A stretch of DNA of 56,164 nucleotides from an uncultured Rhizobium sp. (GTDB taxonomy: Bacteria > Pseudomonadota > Alphaproteobacteria > Rhizobiales > Rhizobiaceae). The translations under genes were made by a program, and so were the position numbers. This document shows, one piece after another, positions 51,134 through 56,164 of the stretch. The notes below the pieces were generated by a model that was not told the DNA's origin, made no database searches, and saw only the letters and a program-made list of their open reading frames with translations. The stretch covers positions 1 to 56,164 of the forward strand of contig CAMFIE010000026.1 of the NCBI GenBank assembly GCA_945952315.1, given 5' to 3'. Positions within the stretch are counted from its first letter, which is position 1. Each line of letters starts with the position of its first letter.

Positions 51134-52741
51134 TCACATCCGGAACAGGCCAAAGCGCGTATCGCCGACGGGGGCGTTCAGCGCGGCTGAGAGGCTGAGG
51201 GCCAGCACCTCACGGGTCTTCCATGGCTCGATGATGCCGTCATCCCAAAGGCGCGCCGAGGCATAAAGCGGATGGCCCTGCCGCTCGAACTGCTCCATCA
51301 CCGGCTGGCGGAAGGCGGCTTCCTCTTCCGCGCTCCAGCTCTTGCCCGCCCGCTCCAGCGCTTCGCGGCGCACGGTCGCCAGCACGCCGACAGCCTGCGG
51401 CCCGCCCATCACGGAGATGCGGCTGTTCGGCCAGGTCCAGAGAAATCGGGGTGAAAAGGCGCGTCCGCACATGCCGTAGTTTCCGGCCCCGAAAGAGCCG
51501 CCGACCAGAACCGTGACTTTCGGCACGGCGGTTGTTGCCACCGCCGTCACCAGCTTTGCGCCATGTTTTGCAATGCCTTCGGCCTCGTATTTCTGGCCGA
51601 CCATGAAGCCGGTAATGTTCTGCAGGAAGACCAGCGGGATCTTGCGCTGCGAGCAGAGCTCCACGAAATGGGCCCCTTTCTGCGCACTTTCGGAAAACAG
51701 AACGCCATTGTTTGCAATGATGCCGACCGGGATGCCCATGATATGGGCAAAGCCGGTAACGAGCGTGGTGCCATAGCGCGCCTTGAATTCATCGAGCCTC
51801 GATCCGTCGACAATGCGGGCAATCACCTCGCGGATATCATAGGGCTGGGTGAGGGAAGAGGGCACGATGCCCGCGATTTCCTGCGGATCATAGAGCGGCT
51901 CTTCCGGTGTCCGGAGCGCAAGCTCCACCCGCTTGACGCTGTTGAGAGAGGCAACGGCACGACGCACCAGAAGAAGCGCATGGGCATCATCGGCGGCCAG
52001 ATGATCGGCAACGCCCGATAGTCGCGTGTGCACATCGCCGCCGCCGAGATCTTCCGCGCTCACATCCTCGCCCGTCGCTGCCTTCACCAGCGGCGGGCCT
52101 GCGAGAAAGATCGTGCCCTGATTTTCAACGATGATCGACTGGTCGGACATTGCGGGTACATAGGCCCCGCCGGCGGTGCAGGAGCCCATCACCGCCGCGA
52201 TCTGGGCAATGCCCGCCGCCGACATCTGCGCCTGATTGTAGAAGATCCGGCCGAAGTGATCCCGGTCCGGAAAGACCTCGTCCTGGTTCGGCAGGTTGGC
52301 GCCACCGCTATCCACCAGATAGACGCAGGGCAGGCGGTTTTCCGCGGCGATTTCCTGCGCCCGCAGATGCTTCTTCACCGTCATCGGATAATAGGTGCCG
52401 CCCTTTACCGTCGCATCATTGGCGACGATCATCACCTCGCGGCCTTCCACTCGTCCGATACCGGTGATGAGACCTGCGGAGGGGGAGGCGCCATCGTATA
52501 GCCCGTGAGCCGCGGTGAGGCCCACTTCCAGAAAGGGGGAGCCGGGATCAAGCAGGCGCTGCACCCGCTCGCGCGGCAGGATCTTGCCGCGCTTCACATG
52601 CCGTTCGCGCGACTCGGCCCCGCCACCGGCGCGGGCGATCTCCATCGCGGCCTGCACCTCGGCGAGCTTTGCCGCCATCGCGGCCCGGTTTGCGGCGGCC
52701 TCCGGGCTTGCCGGATTGTAGGAGGAGGGGATGACAGCCAT
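51134..52741 (-). CDS. liuB: Methylcrotonyl-CoA carboxylase, beta (carboxyltransferase) subunit
   Basis: A protein of 535 residues, the usual length. [20 protein letters not shown] and [14 protein letters not shown] are typical, and two crotonase-like halves follow with oxyanion glycine-rich loops ([16 protein letters not shown] in the N-half; [15 protein letters not shown] in the C-half). It transfers CO2 from biotin to 3-methylcrotonyl-CoA. The start overlaps the stop of the isovaleryl-CoA dehydrogenase gene by one base. The combination with the liuA and liuD genes makes the substrate quite certain. Confidence 0.95.
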   Translation of the reverse strand: MAVIPSSYNPASPEAAANRAAMAAKLAEVQAAMEIARAGGGAESRERHVKRGKILPRERVQRLLDPGSPFLEVGLTAAHGLYDGASPSAGLITGIGRVEGREVMIVANDATVKGGTYYPMTVKKHLRAQEIAAENRLPCVYLVDSGGANLPNQDEVFPDRDHFGRIFYNQAQMSAAGIAQIAAVMGSCTAGGAYVPAMSDQSIIVENQGTIFLAGPPLVKAATGEDVSAEDLGGGDVHTRLSGVADHLAADDAHALLLVRRAVASLNSVKRVELALRTPEEPLYDPQEIAGIVPSSLTQPYDIREVIARIVDGSRLDEFKARYGTTLVTGFAHIMGIPVGIIANNGVLFSESAQKGAHFVELCSQRKIPLVFLQNITGFMVGQKYEAEGIAKHGAKLVTAVATTAVPKVTVLVGGSFGAGNYGMCGRAFSPRFLWTWPNSRISVMGGPQAVGVLATVRREALERAGKSWSAEEEAAFRQPVMEQFERQGHPLYASARLWDDGIIEPWKTREVLALSLSAALNAPVGDTRFGLFRM

Positions 52742-53904
52742 CAGGCAGTTTCCTTGAACAGTTCACGGCCGATCAGCATGCGGCGGATTTCGGACGTTCC
52801 GGCACCGATTTCCATCAGCTTGGCATCGCGCAGCAGGCGGCCGGTCGGATTGTCATTGATATAGCCGTTGCCACCCAGAATCTGGATCGCCTGCAAGGCC
52901 TGCTGCGTTGCCTGTTCCGAGGCATAGAGGCAGCAGGCGGCGGCATCCTGCCGGGTAACCTCGCCCCGGTCGCAGGCGGAAGCCACCGCATAGACATAGG
53001 CGCGGGCGGAATTCATCGCGGTATACATGTCGGCAATCTTTGCCTGAATGAGCTGGAATTCGCCGATTGCCTGCCCGAACTGCTTGCGCTGATGGACGTA
53101 GGGCATCGCGACATCCAGACAGGCATGCATGATGCCGACACCGATGCCTGCCAGCACCACGCGCTCGTAATCCAGCCCGGACATCAGCACCTTCACGCCC
53201 TGATCCAGCTGACCCAGCACGTTTTCTTCCGGCACTTCGCAATCGGCAAAGACCAGTTCGCAGGTGTTTGACCCACGCATGCCGAGCTTGTCGAGCTTCT
53301 GGGCGGTGCTGAAACCCTTGAACGTCTTCTCGACCAGAAAGGCGGTGATGCCCTTTGCGCCCGCATCCGGGCTGGTCTTGGCATAGACCACCAGCACATC
53401 CGCATCCGGACCATTGGTGATCCACATCTTGTTGCCGTTGAGGATGAAGCGGTCGCCGCGTTTTTCCGCCCGAAGCTTCATCGAGACGACATCCGAACCC
53501 GCGCCCGGTTCCGACATCGCAAGCGCGCCGACATGCTCGCCAGAGCAGAGTTTCGGCAGATAGCTTTGCTTCTGCGCTTCGCTTCCGTTCCGGTTGATCT
53601 GGTTGACGCAGAGATTGGAATGGGCACCGTAGGAAAGCGCGGTCGAGGCGGAGAAACGGGCAAGCTGCTCCACAACGATCACATGGGCGAGATAGCCGAG
53701 GCCCGAGCCGCCGATTGCGGGATCAGCCGTGATGCCGAGCAGACCGAGCGCGCCGAGTTCCGGCCAGAGATCGCGGGCAAAGTCATTGCTGCGGTCGATC
53801 TCGTCCGCGCGGGGTGCGAGCCGCTCGCGGCCAAAGCGCTCGACCATGTCGCGAACGCTCTCCACCTCCTCGCCAAGTGCAAAACGCATGCTCGCCTGAA
53901 ACAT
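52741..53904 (-). CDS. liuA: Isovaleryl-CoA dehydrogenase
   Basis: A protein of 387 residues of the acyl-CoA dehydrogenase family. The catalytic glutamate lies in [13 protein letters not shown], the position special to isovaleryl-CoA dehydrogenase as opposed to other acyl-CoA dehydrogenases, where it is in a different helix. Other hallmarks are [36 protein letters not shown] and [18 protein letters not shown]. It starts the liu operon. A 235-base gap upstream, up to the integrase remnant, should contain its promoter, but I cannot point to a clear one. Confidence 0.94.
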   Translation of the reverse strand: MFQASMRFALGEEVESVRDMVERFGRERLAPRADEIDRSNDFARDLWPELGALGLLGITADPAIGGSGLGYLAHVIVVEQLARFSASTALSYGAHSNLCVNQINRNGSEAQKQSYLPKLCSGEHVGALAMSEPGAGSDVVSMKLRAEKRGDRFILNGNKMWITNGPDADVLVVYAKTSPDAGAKGITAFLVEKTFKGFSTAQKLDKLGMRGSNTCELVFADCEVPEENVLGQLDQGVKVLMSGLDYERVVLAGIGVGIMHACLDVAMPYVHQRKQFGQAIGEFQLIQAKIADMYTAMNSARAYVYAVASACDRGEVTRQDAAACCLYASEQATQQALQAIQILGGNGYINDNPTGRLLRDAKLMEIGAGTSEIRRMLIGRELFKETA

Positions 53905-54139
53905 CGATGCCTCCTCCCGTCAGACCGGCAAGCGCTTCTCCCGAGCGCCGGTGCCGCCTGTTGAAACAATGCCTTGAGACCTGAAATCGTCGCAAATCAT
54001 CGCATGGCACTTGCCGATTGAGAAGCGGACAAGCGGGCGCAATCTGTTTATTTATTCCGCAAGCGCGCAATATTCTTTCGCATTTCGAAGGCGGGAGAAA
54101 GAAACGCAAATCCCGTTTCCGGTCATGGAATCGAAGCCT

Positions 54140-54808
54140 TCAGGCATTGCGCGCCTCCTGATATTGCCGCTCCAGAACCGGCACGCAGACATCGAGATCC
54201 TGCTCGGCCAGGTGGGCATAGCGCATGGTCATCTGCAATGTCTGGTGGCCGAGCCACATCTGCACGCGGCGGATATCGATGCCACCCCGAACGAGCCGGG
54301 AGGCACAGGTATGACGCAGGATATGCGGCACGATTTCCTTCTCCTGACCAAGGCCCGCTTCCGCTTTCGCCGCAAGCCAGGCGGTGCGGAACTGGTGCTT
54401 GTCGATATCGCAGAACGGGCCTTTTCGCCCCTTCGACCGGGCAATGGCATCGCGTACCCGCGCCGTCAGCGGAACCGATCGGCTGCGGCCCGATTTCGTG
54501 ATCCAGAAGGTCGCCCGGCCATTGTTGATGTCGTTCCAGCGCAGGCCTGTTCCCTCGCTGAAACGGGCGCCGGAATCCACCAGAAACAGGCAGAAATTGT
54601 AGTAGAGCTCCGAGCGGGCGCGCAGCGCGGAAAACAGCCGTTCTTCCTCGTCATGCTCGAGAAACCGGATGCGCCCAGCCTTTTCCTTCTGACGACGAAT
54701 GGCCGGAACGCTGCGAATATCACCCATTTCCGCGGCTTTTCGCAGCAATTTGCTCAAGGCAGCCATCTTGCGATTGATGGTGGCGTTGCTGTTTCCGCCC
54801 TTCCGCAA
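54140..54808 (-). pseudogene. Tyrosine recombinase (integrase), N-terminus missing
   Basis: About 222 residues remain. The catalytic domain is complete: arginine in GARFSEGTGLRW, the HILRHTCASRL box, then WLGHQTLQMTMRYAHL with the last histidine and the tyrosine. Only the C-terminal end of the DNA-binding domain (GGNSNATINRKMAALSKLL) is present, and the same frame continues upstream as FTSDYLDHLIRAL to about 54860 before it meets AT-rich sequence with a stop. So the N-terminal 80-100 residues were lost in a rearrangement. It is likely a remnant of an older island and inactive. Confidence 0.75.
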
Positions 54809-54816
54809 GGCGCGGA

Positions 54817-55089
54817 TCAGGTGATCAAGATAGTCCGAAGTGAAGTCCGAAAATGCTTTACAGGAAGTATTGAATGCAATTCATGTATAAAAGAAATTAC
54901 GTTTGATTTATGTGAGCCTTCGTCCCAAAGCAAATCTGCGTATTTATTCAATAAATCCAGTAGAGTGTGTTCTTGTTCATTTGAAATGATGTTTGGATGG
55001 TTGAAATCATAGTTCAGGGAATAGGCACTGTAGCCGTTTTTTGAATAGGGAGTCGCAGACTCCGGATTGCTGTTACTGCCAATGGCCAC
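54817..55089 (-). CDS. AT-rich hypothetical protein, probably a chimeric remnant
   Basis: A frame of 90 residues with a GTG start and only a weak site. Its DNA is much more AT-rich than all its neighbours. The middle (NEQEHTLLDLLNKYADLLW, then FIHELHSILP) looks like real helical protein, but the last 12-15 residues (HFRTSLRTILIT) read the integrase DNA in a wrong frame. It therefore seems to be the 5' part of a foreign gene that was fused at about 54860 to the truncated integrase. I cannot assign a function. Confidence 0.4.
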   Translation of the reverse strand: MAIGSNSNPESATPYSKNGYSAYSLNYDFNHPNIISNEQEHTLLDLLNKYADLLWDEGSHKSNVISFIHELHSILPVKHFRTSLRTILIT

Positions 55090-55218
55090 TGCGATAGGTT
55101 CCCGCTAAATTCATTTTGCGTTATCGCTGTTATCGAATGTAGAAAAAAAGCAAGTGTACAAACGCGAAAAACCGCGAATGCGATCAAAAACGGATCGCAG
55201 CGCGGTAAAAAGATCACA

Positions 55219-55247
55219 GTCCGCAACCATTTTGGATGGTTGCGGAC
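55219..55247 (-). terminator. Intrinsic terminator of the porin gene
   Basis: GTCCGCAACCAT (55219-55230) and ATGGTTGCGGAC (55236-55247) form a perfect 12-pair stem with a five-base loop. On the minus strand it is followed by TGTGATCTTTTT. It starts 28 bases after the porin stop. Confidence 0.8.
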
Positions 55248-55274
55248 CGCGAGGATCGTTAGATCAAGCGCAGA

Positions 55275-56164
55275 TTAGAAGGAGCGCTGGATACGGAAGA
55301 AGCCGGTTACAGCGTCCGTGCCGTTGTCGTACTGTACCGAGGTCTTGGTGGTCAGGCCTTCGGTGAGCGTGTAGTCAACCGTTACGCCAGCATTCCAGGC
55401 GTCGGAACCGTCGAGGTTTTCAGTGTACTGAACGCCCGGGGTTACGGTCAGGGTGTCGGTAGCCTTGATTGCGTAAGCAGCGGCTACAGCCCATTCCTTC
55501 GTGGTGTTGTAGGTGTTCACGCCCGAGTTGTACAGAGCGCCGAGCTGGAAGGTGCCCGGACCAACTTCTGCACCGAGGATAGCGCGAACGCCGCCTTCGG
55601 AAGCGTCGGTGTCGTAGTAGCCAACGAGGTCAGCCGTTACGCCGCCAACGGAAGCAGACAGCATGCCCTGGAGGCCGATGGTGTCACCGTCGACGAGCTC
55701 GTCGATAGCTACGCCAGCAGATACGCCTTCACCCTTGAAGGTGTAGGAAGCCGATACGAATTCGGTAGCGGAGCCGCCGATGGAGTCGGTTTCGCCAGCC
55801 AGACCAGCGTCGAGCCAGGAGTAGAACCAACCGGCCTTGAAGCCGCCAACGGAGAGCCAAGCTTCGCCCATGTAGAAGTCGTTCTTAGCGCCGCCGCCGT
55901 AGATGTCGCCTTCAACGCCGATGAAGCCTTCTACGTCGCCGAGTTCAGAGCTGGACTTTGCGTCGAGCGAGAAGTAGCCAACAGCCTTCGTGTTCCAGCC
56001 GTAGTCATCAGCCTTGCTGTCGTAGGTCAGGTCAACCTGGTAACGAGCGAAGCCGCCGATCTTGAGGCAGGTTTCGGAGCCCGGGATGTAGAAGTAGCCG
56101 GTGCCGAAAGCGTCGCAAACCTTTACATATTCAGCCGGTTCCGGCTCAGCAGCTACGATCGCGT
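55275..56164 (-). CDS. Outer-membrane porin (alphaproteobacterial Omp2/RopA type), 5' end missing
   Basis: About 296 residues are visible; the signal peptide and first residues lie beyond the right edge. The N-terminal part has the hallmark of the rhizobial porin family: EPAEYVKVCDAFGTGYFYIP with CLKIGG after it, two cysteines that may form a disulfide. Many short strands follow (GFARYQVDLTYDSK, GEAWLSVGGFKAGWFYSWLD, TLTVTPGVQYTEN) and the protein ends with RIQRSF, a C-terminal phenylalanine typical of outer-membrane barrels sorted by BamA. It forms a 16-strand trimeric diffusion pore. The regular codon use points to high expression. Confidence 0.92.
   Translation of the reverse strand, partial: AIVAAEPEPAEYVKVCDAFGTGYFYIPGSETCLKIGGFARYQVDLTYDSKADDYGWNTKAVGYFSLDAKSSSELGDVEGFIGVEGDIYGGGAKNDFYMGEAWLSVGGFKAGWFYSWLDAGLAGETDSIGGSATEFVSASYTFKGEGVSAGVAIDELVDGDTIGLQGMLSASVGGVTADLVGYYDTDASEGGVRAILGAEVGPGTFQLGALYNSGVNTYNTTKEWAVAAAYAIKATDTLTVTPGVQYTENLDGSDAWNAGVTVDYTLTEGLTTKTSVQYDNGTDAVTGFFRIQRSF

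Overview
The window comes from a high-GC alphaproteobacterium, most likely a member of the Hyphomicrobiales (Rhizobiales) close to Rhizobiaceae. The evidence is the Omp2/RopA-type porin at the right edge, a clustered branched-chain amino acid (BCAA) catabolic locus, and a Mu-like phage whose small proteins have the look of rhizobial transposable phages. I found no rRNA, tRNA or CRISPR array.

Region 1 (1 to about 25.3 kb) is a Mu-like transposable prophage inserted in reverse, so nearly all its genes lie on the minus strand and its tail genes run off the left edge. Right to left it carries: a c-type repressor on the plus strand with tandem operators; a Ner-like regulator; a replication/partition-like set (DnaA-like helix-turn-helix, ParB-like); the DDE transposase MuA and its AAA+ partner MuB; a translationally coupled early/middle operon of small proteins ending in GemA; a Mor-family activator; a lysis cassette (GH19 endolysin, holin-like, Rz/Rz1); terminases, portal, head morphogenesis, protease, cement and capsid; Mu gp35/36/37-like and G-like proteins; and a P2-type V-W-J-I baseplate block. 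The gaps before the lysis genes and before the protease match the positions of the Mu late promoters Plys and PI and share a palindromic motif. A cloverleaf-shaped element and a terminator follow the F-like gene.

Region 2 (about 25.3 to 29 kb) holds a gene-poor stretch with large hairpins, then a small metabolic cluster (NmrA-like reductase, HSL-type esterase, YciI/muconolactone-isomerase-like protein) divergent from a LysR regulator.

Region 3 (29.1 to 39.4 kb) is the most interesting part: a five-gene, fully overlapping minus-strand operon. It encodes an UPF1-like SF1 helicase with a C-terminal Vsr/DUF559-type nuclease domain, a membrane-anchored coiled-coil protein, a second membrane-anchored coiled-coil protein fused to an McrB-type AAA+ ATPase, a DUF2357/McrC-like protein and a divergent Hsp70-like protein. 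This matches the predicted CoCoNuT (coiled-coil nuclease tandem) branch of McrBC-like type IV restriction systems, a class known mainly from computation and proposed to act on RNA and translation components. Here the McrC partner seems to have lost its nuclease residues, while the helicase carries an intact-looking nuclease domain.

Region 4 (40 to 53.9 kb) is a BCAA catabolic supercluster. A plus-strand operon (thiolase, short-chain dehydrogenase, branched-chain 2-oxoacid dehydrogenase E1alpha/E1beta/E2/E3) converges on a minus-strand leucine-degradation operon (isovaleryl-CoA dehydrogenase, methylcrotonyl-CoA carboxylase beta and alpha, HMG-CoA lyase, methylglutaconyl-CoA hydratase) followed by an Lrp/AsnC regulator. 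Together they take leucine, valine and isoleucine 2-oxoacids to acyl-CoAs and on to acetyl-CoA and acetoacetate.

Region 5 (54 to 56.2 kb) contains a tyrosine recombinase that has lost its N-terminus at a junction with AT-rich DNA, and a porin gene with its terminator, cut by the right edge.
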